DNA from: an uncultured Mucilaginibacter sp.
Lineage (GTDB): Bacteria > Bacteroidota > Bacteroidia > Sphingobacteriales > Sphingobacteriaceae
Length of the DNA: 40,125 nt
Assembly: GCF_946481715.1 (NCBI RefSeq)
Contig: NZ_CAMLOV010000036.1
Location: 1 to 40,125 of the forward strand
Reading direction: 5' to 3'
Part shown: in pieces, positions 24,859 through 32,228 of the stretch
Numbering within the stretch: position 1 is the stretch's first letter
How the letters are laid out: each line of letters opens with the position of its first letter
Position numbers and translations under genes: made by a program
The notes under the pieces: model-generated
Told to the model about the DNA's origin: nothing
The model's database searches: none
What the model saw: the letters and a program-made list of their open reading frames with translations, nothing else

Positions 24859-25886
24859 CAGGCAACCAAAATATCCTTCTTTTTATTCGCTACCGATTTT
24901 AGGTCGGCAGCAATTTGTGTAGCAATGATATTTGCCAAATCTACCGGCACCGCGTTGCCAATCATTTTATACCCGGCGGTTAGCTTTTTATAATGGAATA
25001 TAAAATCATCGGGGAAGGTTTGTATACGGGCGGCTTCCCGTACGCTTAATCGGCGGTATAGTTTCTCGTGGCCTTTTGCAAACTCGCGCACGTTGGTTGC
25101 TACAAACGGCATTTTTGGCGCCTGCGGATGCAATGGTGCATGCCTGCCACCTGCTTGTATGGTGAAAGAAACATCGTCCCAGCCACGCACCCTGTTACGC
25201 GACATGTAGATGGACGAAAAATCGCCCGTCATATATTCATGGTTGGGCACCAGGCAATCCGGCCCGTTGGTAAAATCTTTCTTGATGGCTGGTATAGCGT
25301 TATCTTTTAAATCGCCAATAGTTTCATGCAAAGGTTTCTTATCAGACGCATTTTTGGTAGTAGGCTCGGGGAATTTGAAAGTAATCCCCAAATCTTTACG
25401 ATAACCTACAAAGAAGATCCTTTTCCTATCCTGCGGAACACCATAATCGGAAGCGTTAACCGGCGTAACCGATAGGTTATAACCACATTCGTCAAATAAA
25501 ACTTTAAAGTTCTCTAAAGAGAATTTATGCCTTTCCAGCAGCATGCCGGCAACATTTTCTGCCAGGAAAAATAAAGGCTTCTTATCTTTTAGTATGCGGA
25601 TAAAATCGTAAAAAAGCTTGCCCCTTTTATCTTCTATGCCACGCAATGCACCACCCGCGCTCCAGCTTTGGCAGGGTGGCCCGCCAATAATGCCATCACA
25701 CTCCGGTACATCTTCAGATGCAATTTCGGTAATGCTGCGCCTGTCAAGCACGGTATGGGTGTGGTTCTTTTCAAAAGTTTCCCAAATGTCCCTATCGTAT
25801 TCGTTTGCCCACAACACATCAAAACCTGCTTTTTTAAAGCCAAGGTCTAAACCTCCCGCACCCGAAAAAAAGGAAACTAATCTCAT
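24858..25886 (-). CDS. DNA (cytosine-5) methyltransferase, HaeIII-like
   Basis: This 342-residue C5-cytosine methyltransferase closely resembles M.HaeIII as I recall it. Motif I is FFSGAGGLDLGF (6-17). Motif IV is GGPPCQSW with the catalytic C72. AENV (motif VI) and QDRKR (motif VIII) are present, and motif X is GYKMIGNAVPV. The target-recognition part MSRNRVRGWDDVSFTIQAGGR...LHPQAP is of the M.HaeIII type, predicting methylation of the inner cytosine in GGCC. The start at MRLVSFF (25886) is preferred over one 16 codons earlier because the family begins directly at motif I and a -7 box at 25910-25917 would leave a short leader. The endonuclease gene follows with a one-base overlap. Confidence 0.95.
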   Translation of the reverse strand: MRLVSFFSGAGGLDLGFKKAGFDVLWANEYDRDIWETFEKNHTHTVLDRRSITEIASEDVPECDGIIGGPPCQSWSAGGALRGIEDKRGKLFYDFIRILKDKKPLFFLAENVAGMLLERHKFSLENFKVLFDECGYNLSVTPVNASDYGVPQDRKRIFFVGYRKDLGITFKFPEPTTKNASDKKPLHETIGDLKDNAIPAIKKDFTNGPDCLVPNHEYMTGDFSSIYMSRNRVRGWDDVSFTIQAGGRHAPLHPQAPKMPFVATNVREFAKGHEKLYRRLSVREAARIQTFPDDFIFHYKKLTAGYKMIGNAVPVDLANIIATQIAADLKSVANKKKDILVA

Positions 25887-25904
25887 ACTGGCATGAATTA
25901 AGTA

Positions 25905-25948
25905 ATTTACAAAAGTAAATGCTGCGATAAACAATAACGAAAATTGTT
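25905..25948 (-). promoter_or_regulatory. Promoter and palindromes upstream of the R-M operon
   Basis: On the minus strand TACTTTTG (25917-25910) matches TAnnTTTG exactly. It is embedded in the inverted repeat ATTTAC-AAAA-GTAAAT (25905-25920). A second inverted repeat, AACAAT-N7-ATTGTT, lies at 25930-25948, where the -33 region would be. Both could be operators. No controller protein gene is present nearby. Confidence 0.45.
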
Positions 25949-26110
25949 ACTCACATTCAGCACGTAACCAACAATTATAGCACGCGTTACAATAATAAAA
26001 AAATTATATTAAATGCTAAAATAATTAGTAGATAAATTGCCTTATGGCAAATCGGATTTTATCTCTTTGATATAAAGTTTTCCTAACTTCCGCACCATAA
26101 ACCAACTGCA

Positions 26111-26662
26111 ATGAAAACCGAACTCCAAAAAATGCTTGATGGCGAACTATACATCGCCGGCGACCAGCAGCTTGTTGCTATGCGCGATAATGCCCGCAGG
26201 CTAATGAGCCAATATAACCAAATGATAGCCGAGCCGCTTGAACTACGAGTAACGGTATTGAAACAACTTTTAGGCAAATGCAGCACCCTGGATATCCAAC
26301 CGCCATTTTATTGTGATTATGGTACCCATATACAGGTGGGCGAAAACTTTTTTATGAACTTTAACTGCGTGATACTGGATTGCGCCATGGTAACCATCGG
26401 CGATAATGTAATGTGCGGGCCGTATGTGCAGATATACACAGCCTACCACCCGCTTGCTGCCGAAGAGCGTATTAAAGGGCCCGAACTGGCATCGCCCATC
26501 ACCATCGGCGATAATGTTTGGCTGGGCGGCGGCGCTATTATTTGCCCGGGTGTAACCATTGGCAGCAATACCACCATTGGGGCGGGCAGCGTGGTTACCA
26601 AGGATATCCCGGCAGGTGTTTTCGCGGCGGGGAACCCTTGCAGGGTGATCAGGACGATTTGA
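26111..26662 (+). CDS. Sugar O-acetyltransferase (maltose/galactoside type)
   Basis: This 183-residue enzyme is a left-handed beta-helix acetyltransferase of the Maa/LacA/NodL family, moving acetyl from acetyl-CoA to a sugar hydroxyl. The N-terminal helical cap (KMLDGELYIAGDQQLVAMRDNARRL, about 7-33) is the Maa-type signature. Hexapeptide repeats cover about 70-175 (IQVGENFFMNFNCVILD, ITIGDNVWLGGGAIICPGVTIG, TIGAGSVVTKDI). The presumed catalytic histidine lies in YTAYHPL, and GNPCRVIR closes the domain. Length is normal. It is divergent from the R-M operon and is followed immediately by an imperfect palindromic repeat. The natural acceptor is not known. Confidence 0.93.
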   Translation: MKTELQKMLDGELYIAGDQQLVAMRDNARRLMSQYNQMIAEPLELRVTVLKQLLGKCSTLDIQPPFYCDYGTHIQVGENFFMNFNCVILDCAMVTIGDNVMCGPYVQIYTAYHPLAAEERIKGPELASPITIGDNVWLGGGAIICPGVTIGSNTTIGAGSVVTKDIPAGVFAAGNPCRVIRTI

Positions 26663-26757
26663 AAGAATATCGAATGATAAATTTCGAACGCCGAATGTCG
26701 AAGTTAAACCCCTACTTCACCATTCAGTATCGGGCGTTCGATATTCGACATTCTTTT
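26663..26757. repeat. REP-like imperfect palindrome
   Basis: The 95 bp directly after the acetyltransferase stop fold back on themselves. AAGAAT-TCGAA-TTCGAACGCC elements on the left (26663-26691) are mirrored by GGGCGTTCGATATTCGACATTCTT on the right (26732-26755), and inner arms CGAAGT/ACTTC also match, with bulges. TTCGA-type words recur (four or more copies). The layout resembles dispersed intergenic palindromes (REP/BIME type). Genome-wide repetition cannot be seen from one copy. Confidence 0.6.
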
Positions 26758-26795
26758 ATTTATTATCTTGCTGCCGGAAATAAAAACATTACGCC

Positions 26796-27263
26796 ATGCA
26801 AGAACCAAGCGCATTAAACCAGGTAGCCGAATTTCATAAAACCTTTAAACACCCGGTGGTTAGCGGCCCCGCTATACCCTCAAAAGAACGCTGCGCTTTA
26901 AGGGTTTCGCTGCTTGCCGAAGAGGTAAAAGAGCTGCAGGAAGCCATTGCCGATAACAACTTAGTAGAGATTGCTGATGCCCTTTGCGATATCCAATACG
27001 TATTGGCCGGTGCCATATTAGAGTTTGGGCTGGGCGAAAAATTCAAATCCCTTTTTGATGAAGTACACCGTTCTAACATGAGCAAAGCTTGCAAAACGAT
27101 AGAGGAGGCCGAGCAAACCATTGCCCATTATAAAACAAAAGACGGCAGCGAAGCATACCACAAAGAAGAGGATGGGCTGTTTTTGGTGTACCGTACCAAC
27201 GATAATAAAACGCTTAAATCGATTGAATATTCGCCGGCTGATTTGGGTGGGATATTGTTGTAG
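26796..27263 (+). CDS. MazG-like nucleoside triphosphate pyrophosphohydrolase
   Basis: This 155-residue protein belongs to the all-alpha NTP pyrophosphohydrolase superfamily (MazG/HisE-like). The metal-binding pattern is visible as EEVKELQEAI (about 47-56) and EIADALCDIQYVL (about 66-78), giving the ExxE...ExxD quartet. The N-terminal VAEFHKTFKHPV and the RVSLLAEEVKEL region resemble phosphoribosyl-ATP pyrophosphohydrolase-like family members. A C-terminal extension (about 110-155) follows. Members hydrolyse NTPs or modified nucleotides to NMP and pyrophosphate, often for pool cleaning. The substrate here is not known. The gene begins after the REP-like palindrome and precedes the aminotransferase-like gene by 82 bp on the same strand. 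Confidence 0.85.
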   Translation: MQEPSALNQVAEFHKTFKHPVVSGPAIPSKERCALRVSLLAEEVKELQEAIADNNLVEIADALCDIQYVLAGAILEFGLGEKFKSLFDEVHRSNMSKACKTIEEAEQTIAHYKTKDGSEAYHKEEDGLFLVYRTNDNKTLKSIEYSPADLGGILL

Positions 27264-27345
27264 GGGGGGTGATTGTTTTGATTTGCGCCTTGCTATGGTG
27301 TGGGTGCTTGTATTTCCCTGTCCAATTACTTAAATTCACCTCATC

Positions 27346-28647
27346 ATGAGCAACAATAACCGCCGCGTTTTCCTCAAACAAGCCACCGCCCTGGCAGGTG
27401 CCTTTGGTGCAGCCAGCATGTTTAACCACGCCCATGCCGAAAGTTTTGCAAAAGCATCGGCAAGGGTAGCGCATTTAACGCCCCAGCAGGTGGCGGCCGA
27501 TGAGGATTACTGGGCAACCATTCAACAGGCCTACACCGTAAACCCAAGCATTATCAACCTGAATAATGGGGGTGTGTCACCGGCCCCGGCGGTGGTGCAG
27601 AAAGCGCTTGACAGGTACAATGCGCTTTGCAACGAAGGCCCATCGTACTTTATGTGGCGGATACTTGATATGGGCCGCGAGCCGTTACGCGAAAAGCTTT
27701 CCGCATTGGCCGGTTGCCTGCCCGAAGAAATTGCCATCAACCGAAACGCTACCGAGGCATTGGTTACCGTTATTTATGGTATTAGCCTAAAGGCCGGCGA
27801 TGAGGTAATAGGGTGCATACAAGATTACCCCAACATGATGCATGCTTACCAGCAGCGTGCCCTGCGCGATGGCATTATTTATAAACAGCTAAATTTTAAC
27901 TTTCCGATAGAGAATGATGAGGAAATTGTAAAGGCCTACGCTGATGCCATTACCCCCAAAACCAAGCTGATACACGTTACCCACATGGTAAACTGGGTAG
28001 GGCAGCTGATGCCTGTACGCAAAATATGCGATATGGCACATGCCAAAGGCATTGAGGTGGTGGTAGATGGTGCACACTCTTTTGGGCTGATAGATTTTAA
28101 AATACCTGATCTGCATTGCGATTATTTTGGTACCAGCCTACATAAATTCCTGTCGGCACCAATTGGCAGCGGCATGATGTGGATCCGTAAAGACCATATA
28201 GAAAAAACTTGGCCCTTTACCTGTGCCGATAAACCGCAAAGCGCCGATATCCGCAAGTTTGAGCAATTGGGCACCCGCAGTTTTGCCATAGAGCAGGCCA
28301 TTGGCGAAGCCATCAACTTCCACAACGCCATAGGCGCAAAACGCAAAGAGGACCGCATCCGGTACCTTAAAAACTACTGGGCCGAAAAAGCGCAGACCAT
28401 CCCGAAGGTAAAAATTCATACCTCGCTAAAAGCCCAATATTCCTGCGCAATTTGCGGCGTAAGCATAGATGGTATGACCCCGGCCGAACTCGACAGCGCA
28501 CTTTGGAACGGCTACAAAATACATGTGGTAAACATAGTATGGCAAACCATAAATTGCGTACGCGTTACCCCGCATGTATACACCACCACCGCCGACTTGG
28601 ATAAACTGGTAAAGGCGTTAACCGAAATAGCAGGCAAGAAAGCCTAA
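27346..28647 (+). CDS. Tat-exported class V aminotransferase-like protein
   Basis: This 433-residue PLP-fold protein is related to class V aminotransferases, cysteine desulfurases and isopenicillin N epimerase. The PLP pocket looks intact: D241 and H244 in VDGAHSFG, and the Schiff-base lysine K267 in TSLHKFLSAP. NRNATEAL forms the phosphate-cup region. The N-terminus carries NNRRVFLKQATALAGAFGAASM, a twin-arginine signal with the RRxFLK motif followed by a hydrophobic stretch and a HAHA cleavage-like site. This predicts export of the folded, cofactor-loaded enzyme. Substrate and reaction are unknown; isopenicillin N epimerase is a common but unproven label. It converges with the GNAT gene, only 7 bp apart. 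Confidence 0.88.
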   Translation: MSNNNRRVFLKQATALAGAFGAASMFNHAHAESFAKASARVAHLTPQQVAADEDYWATIQQAYTVNPSIINLNNGGVSPAPAVVQKALDRYNALCNEGPSYFMWRILDMGREPLREKLSALAGCLPEEIAINRNATEALVTVIYGISLKAGDEVIGCIQDYPNMMHAYQQRALRDGIIYKQLNFNFPIENDEEIVKAYADAITPKTKLIHVTHMVNWVGQLMPVRKICDMAHAKGIEVVVDGAHSFGLIDFKIPDLHCDYFGTSLHKFLSAPIGSGMMWIRKDHIEKTWPFTCADKPQSADIRKFEQLGTRSFAIEQAIGEAINFHNAIGAKRKEDRIRYLKNYWAEKAQTIPKVKIHTSLKAQYSCAICGVSIDGMTPAELDSALWNGYKIHVVNIVWQTINCVRVTPHVYTTTADLDKLVKALTEIAGKKA

Positions 28648-28654
28648 ATACACT

Positions 28655-29095
28655 TCAGGCATCCCAACTATAAATATTGTGCGCGGTATCCAATTCGAGG
28701 CCCATTTTTTGGTACAGGATATTTGCAATTGCATTATCCTTTGTGGTTTCCAGCATAAATCCGCATGCGCCTGATGATAAGCAAAGCTCTTTTGCCTTAT
28801 CTATCAATGCAATGGAAATGCCCTGCCCCCTAACTTCTTCGGCAACAAACAGGTCATTCAGTAACCAAAGGCGCTTCATTCGCACCGAAGAAAAAATGGG
28901 ATACAACTGCACAAAGCCAACAACTTCTTCGTCTAATATTGCTATATAAATAACTGACTCTTGTTGTGAAATCCGCTCTTTAAGAAATCCGGCGCCACTA
29001 TCCAGCTCGGGCTGTTGCTGATAAAAGACCCGGTAAGCATTAAACAGAACTGCCAGTTGCGGCAGGTCTGTTATTTCGGCTTCTCTGATGGTCAT
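28655..29095 (-). CDS. GNAT-family N-acetyltransferase
   Basis: This 146-residue GNAT acetyltransferase has the fold order visible from MTIREAEITDLPQLAVLF (first strand and helix) to LLNDLFVAEEVRGQGISIALIDKAKELC, where VRGQGIS is the acetyl-CoA pyrophosphate-binding loop (R/Q-x-x-G-x-G/A). The C-terminal part is GFMLETTKDNAIANILYQKMGLE. The start at 29095 is chosen because it overlaps the stop of the upstream gene (TAATG, one shared base), the signature of coupled translation. A longer frame would begin inside that gene. The acceptor is unknown: small molecule, peptide or antibiotic are all possible. It forms a two-gene operon with the secreted protein upstream, opposite a MocR regulator. Confidence 0.9.
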   Translation of the reverse strand: MTIREAEITDLPQLAVLFNAYRVFYQQQPELDSGAGFLKERISQQESVIYIAILDEEVVGFVQLYPIFSSVRMKRLWLLNDLFVAEEVRGQGISIALIDKAKELCLSSGACGFMLETTKDNAIANILYQKMGLELDTAHNIYSWDA

Positions 29096-29724
29096 TATTT
29101 TATGCGGTGCGATACATTCATCCAGTTCCATTCCCAGGTACGGCCATTATCGGGCGAAAAGGCCTGGTGCCAAACAGGGTTTTCGGGGTCAGTTTTATCC
29201 CACACAAAAACCACAATTACCGGCTTACCTTTATAAATATCCTTGCAAAAGAATTTACCAATACTGCCCTCAAAAGAACCAACAACAGGCGGCTCCATTA
29301 CGCCGGCATTGCTCGCCGCCCAGTACAGGCTCCATAATTTTGTTTTTGGGTTGAAGAGGCGTACGGTCAAGCCCTCAAACGGTTTGCCGTCGAGCGTGGC
29401 TTTATAAATGTCCGTATTGCCAACGCCTTGTAAAATGCTTTGGTTCTCGTCGTACGAGGTAAACTCTTCCCACTCGTTAGAGTTGGTCAACCTCGATTTT
29501 AACTTTTTATGCTCCATTACCCATTTACCGTTCAGGTAGTCAAAATCGGTACCCGAGGAGGTTTTGGATGGGGTAATTTCCAGTTCGCCTGTTTCGGTAA
29601 TGCGGGCGTTGGTCATCATAGGGCCCTTTGGCCAATTAACCCCGGCCTGGCCGAATACAGTATGCGATAATAATATCACGATTGCTAATGCCATCAATCG
29701 GTGCAAGTGTTTGATGTTTTTCAT
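29095..29724 (-). CDS. Secreted DUF1579-like protein
   Basis: This 209-residue protein has a signal peptide (about 1-26, ending TVFGQ). The mature part contains FDYLNGKWVMEHKKLKSRL, YDENQSILQGVGNTDIYKA, VRLFNPKTKLWSLYWAAS and the C-terminal VWHQAFSPDNGRTWEWNWMNVSHR. It resembles DUF1579-type beta-barrel proteins, where G-W and YDENQ-like segments alternate in a calycin-like sheet. The biochemical role is unknown. It is the first gene of an operon with the GNAT gene (stop/start TAATG). The operon is driven from a -7 box at 29753-29760 and faces a divergent MocR regulator whose probable operator lies in the shared 92-bp gap. Confidence 0.78.
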   Translation of the reverse strand: MKNIKHLHRLMALAIVILLSHTVFGQAGVNWPKGPMMTNARITETGELEITPSKTSSGTDFDYLNGKWVMEHKKLKSRLTNSNEWEEFTSYDENQSILQGVGNTDIYKATLDGKPFEGLTVRLFNPKTKLWSLYWAASNAGVMEPPVVGSFEGSIGKFFCKDIYKGKPVIVVFVWDKTDPENPVWHQAFSPDNGRTWEWNWMNVSHRIK

Positions 29725-29752
29725 GTTATTGTTTTTTTATTGGTTATAAAAT

Positions 29753-29814
29753 CAAAATTATAGCTAAATTGGCTCTGCAAAAAGAGCCATTATTATATAT
29801 TTTACAGAGCCAAT
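29753..29814. promoter_or_regulatory. Divergent promoters with three-half-site MocR operator
   Basis: The leftward operon has TAATTTTG (29760-29753, minus strand). The rightward mocR gene has TATATTTT (29796-29803), close to its start. Three copies of the word AGAGCC overlap them. ATTGGCTCTG at 29768-29777 is an exact inverted match to CAGAGCCAAT at 29805-29814, and a middle AGAGCCAT lies at 29783-29790. The middle and right copies are direct repeats about 23 bp apart. Such repeated half-sites in a divergent spacer are typical of autoregulated MocR/GabR-type proteins. Confidence 0.65.
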
Positions 29815-29816
29815 AA

Positions 29817-31301
29817 ATGACTAAAGTAACACCGCAGATATTAGTGACTTTTATCAGCATTGATAAAAAGCCGGGGAAAACCATCAATGCGCAACTGTAC
29901 GAGCAATTGAAAAACGGCGTTTTCTGCGGGATGCTGCGCCCCGGCGACCGGATGCCATCATCGCGGGAATTAGCCACCCAGCTTAATATATCGCGCAACA
30001 GCGTTATGCAGGTATTTGAACAGCTTACCATGGAGGGTTTTTTTGAAACGAGGACCGGTTTTGGCACCTTTGTAAGCAGCGGCATAGAAAAACTCTCCTA
30101 TACAAAAAAGGCAATTGATAAAGGTGATAAAAAGCCGGGGCGGACGGCTGCCCGAGGCTATGGGCTAAATAATGCCTTTGAAGGGCATAAGAGCGAACGG
30201 GAGGCTGCGCTCCCTTTTCAAACCTCGTTACCCTTATTTGCCGAATTCCCCTTTGCGGCATGGGCGAAAATAAGCACGGCTGTTAACCAAAAAATAAACC
30301 TGTTGCACTTAGGGTACGACGACGCACAGGGTTATTTGCCTTTACGCAAAGCTCTGGCCGACCATCTCCGGATATCCCGATCGATAAATTGTAGTGCCGA
30401 GGAGATACTGATCGTAAACAGTTCGAGGCAGGCCTTGAGCTTATGCGGCGAATTACTGCTTACCCAGAGCAGCCAATGCTGGATGGAAGACCCGGGTTAC
30501 AACGGCGCAAAATCGGCCATCCGGCGTTTTGGCGGTGATATTTGCCCGGTACCTATTGCAGATGATGGTATGGATGTAGACTACGCTATCCGGCATTACC
30601 CAAATGCAAAGCTGGCTTATATAACACCATCGCACCAGTACCCAATGGGGAATACCATGGCGCTAAGCGAGCGGATAAAGCTTTTAAACTATGCCGGCGA
30701 GCAGCAAATGTGGATAATAGAGGACGATTACGATAGCGAATTTAGGTATAACGGGCGGCCTATCCCCGCGCTGCAGGGGCTGGATACCAATGGCAATGTT
30801 ATTTATATAGGGACGGTAAGCAAGGTTTTATTACCCGCATTGCGGTTAGGCTATATGGTGTTCCCGACGGCCGAAATGGCGCGGCAGTTTTCTGTTGCGA
30901 AATCGGCTACCGACGGACAGAGCAATATTATTAACCAGGCCATTATAGCCGAATTTATTAGTAGCGGGCATTTTGGCCGCCACATAAGGCGTATGCGGCT
31001 GGTGTATAAAAAAGCCCAGGACGACCTGGTTGATTTGATAAACCTGCATTTAAAAGGCAGGCTAACCCCCATCCCGGTAGATGCGGGCATGCACCTTTTG
31101 GCCTGGCTGCCCAACGGCGTAAATGCGCAAACTGTTGCAGCGGCAGCAAAGCAGGAGGGCCTCATTATAAATACCCTGGCCAAATACAGCGTACAGTTTA
31201 AACACGATAACGGCTTAATACTGGGTTTTACAGGCTTCAAACTTGCCGAAATGGAGCCGGCATTGCTTAAATTAAAAAAGGTATTAGTAAAATATTGTTG
31301 A
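29817..31301 (+). CDS. MocR-family PLP-dependent transcriptional regulator
   Basis: This 494-residue regulator fuses an N-terminal GntR-type winged helix (about 22-88, including GDRMPSSRELATQLNISRNSVMQVFEQL) to a fold-type I aminotransferase-like domain (about 130-494). The PLP pocket is complete: SHQYPMG (272-278), DDYDSEFRY (303-311) and the Schiff-base lysine K336 in TVSKVLLPALRLGY. MocR proteins use PLP as sensor or co-ligand and often control PLP synthesis (PdxR), GABA use (GabR) or transport. No pdx or gab gene lies here. The divergent genes encode a secreted DUF1579-like protein and a GNAT enzyme, suggesting a different regulon. The start 2 bp after the operator's last half-site suggests autorepression. 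Confidence 0.93.
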   Translation: MTKVTPQILVTFISIDKKPGKTINAQLYEQLKNGVFCGMLRPGDRMPSSRELATQLNISRNSVMQVFEQLTMEGFFETRTGFGTFVSSGIEKLSYTKKAIDKGDKKPGRTAARGYGLNNAFEGHKSEREAALPFQTSLPLFAEFPFAAWAKISTAVNQKINLLHLGYDDAQGYLPLRKALADHLRISRSINCSAEEILIVNSSRQALSLCGELLLTQSSQCWMEDPGYNGAKSAIRRFGGDICPVPIADDGMDVDYAIRHYPNAKLAYITPSHQYPMGNTMALSERIKLLNYAGEQQMWIIEDDYDSEFRYNGRPIPALQGLDTNGNVIYIGTVSKVLLPALRLGYMVFPTAEMARQFSVAKSATDGQSNIINQAIIAEFISSGHFGRHIRRMRLVYKKAQDDLVDLINLHLKGRLTPIPVDAGMHLLAWLPNGVNAQTVAAAAKQEGLIINTLAKYSVQFKHDNGLILGFTGFKLAEMEPALLKLKKVLVKYC

Positions 31302-31329
31302 GCTTATCTGTTAAGGTTCAAATCGGGTA

Positions 31330-31446
31330 CTAATTCCTTGCCGATTTTTCTTGTGCAGGGGCTGCGGCTTCTATCTGTAGCTTGCGGCAACTTTCTGTTA
31401 AAGCAACGGCTATCAATATTACGGCGGCAATGTATATCTTTTTCAT
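31330..31446 (-). CDS. Small putative lipoprotein (38 aa)
   Basis: The minus-strand frame from 31446 encodes MKKIYIAAVILIAVALTESC followed by 18 polar residues. It reads as a lysine start, a hydrophobic core, and a lipobox-like TESC with the cysteine at residue 20. The tail is short and rich in alanine and glutamate. This matches the small lipoproteins frequent in Bacteroidota. It lies in the 283-bp spacer between the MocR gene and the PPTase gene. A random frame rarely gives such a clean lipoprotein signal, but the small size keeps confidence moderate; it could also be the remnant of a longer lipoprotein. Confidence 0.45.
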   Translation of the reverse strand: MKKIYIAAVILIAVALTESCRKLQIEAAAPAQEKSARN

Positions 31447-31552
31447 CGTGATGTTTTTCTTTTTAAAGGCGTTAGTACAGGTATGACGTAAGTTACACCC
31501 CGTGTGTTACAAGCACTTCGCCATAAAAACGAATTATTATATTTATTTGATA

Positions 31553-31560
31553 TAAGTTTG
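31553..31560 (+). promoter_or_regulatory. -7 box TAAGTTTG of the PPTase-lipB operon
   Basis: An exact TAnnTTTG match would start transcription near 31567. That lies downstream of the first possible start codon (31504) and just before the ATG at 31585, so it decides the start of the PPTase. Confidence 0.5.
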
Positions 31561-31584
31561 TTATCGTTTTTGCAATTTTACTTT

Positions 31585-32223
31585 ATGGCGATAGCATACC
31601 GGCACCAAATAGATGATGATACAGAGTTTGCGCTTTGGCGTATTGAGGAGGGTGCCGACGAGCTATACCAGCAATTGCAACTGGATGAACACGAAAAAGC
31701 TTTTACCAAACAACTAAGCAAAAGCAAAAGATACCTGCACTGGCTGGGTACCCGCGTACTGCTCCGCAAAATGCTGCGTACCGAAGAATATATCGACTGC
31801 AAGGTGGATAGCCACGGCAAGCCTTACCTGGTTACCTTGCCCTACCATATTTCGCTAAGCCACTCTTTTGATTATGCTGCTGTGATGATAAGCAAAACCA
31901 GCCCGGTGGGTATTGATATTGAACAGGTGAAAGAAAAGGTAGAGCGCATTGCCAACAGGTTTTTGAGCGAAGAGGAGCTGGCCTTTATACAGCAAAAAAA
32001 TAAAATAGACCAGTTATATGTATGCTGGTGCGCCAAGGAGGCTATTTACAAATGCTACGGCCAAAAAGAGGTGTCGTTTTTAGATAATATCCTGCTACAG
32101 CCTTTTGAATTTGAAGGGCATGGAGTGGTAGATGCTAAAATGCAAAAAGGCGAAGTGGATATGGGCTACGAGGTGAGCTACCTCAAATACGAGAATTACA
32201 TGATAGGTTACGTGAAGCAATAA
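31585..32223 (+). CDS. 4'-phosphopantetheinyl transferase superfamily protein
   Basis: This 212-residue Sfp/AcpT-type enzyme transfers 4'-phosphopantetheine from coenzyme A to a serine of acyl- or peptidyl-carrier proteins. The active-site motifs are GIDIEQV (109-115, metal ligands D111 and E113) and WCAKEAIYK (148-156, with K151 and E152). The upstream PYHISLSHS matches the P1 region of Sfp-type enzymes. The ATG at 31585 is used because a -7 box at 31553-31560 lies downstream of the earlier in-frame start at 31504. lipB follows after 5 bp, linking two enzymes that install swinging-arm cofactors. The carrier-protein partner is not in this window. Confidence 0.92.
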   Translation: MAIAYRHQIDDDTEFALWRIEEGADELYQQLQLDEHEKAFTKQLSKSKRYLHWLGTRVLLRKMLRTEEYIDCKVDSHGKPYLVTLPYHISLSHSFDYAAVMISKTSPVGIDIEQVKEKVERIANRFLSEEELAFIQQKNKIDQLYVCWCAKEAIYKCYGQKEVSFLDNILLQPFEFEGHGVVDAKMQKGEVDMGYEVSYLKYENYMIGYVKQ

Positions 32224-32228
32224 GAGGG

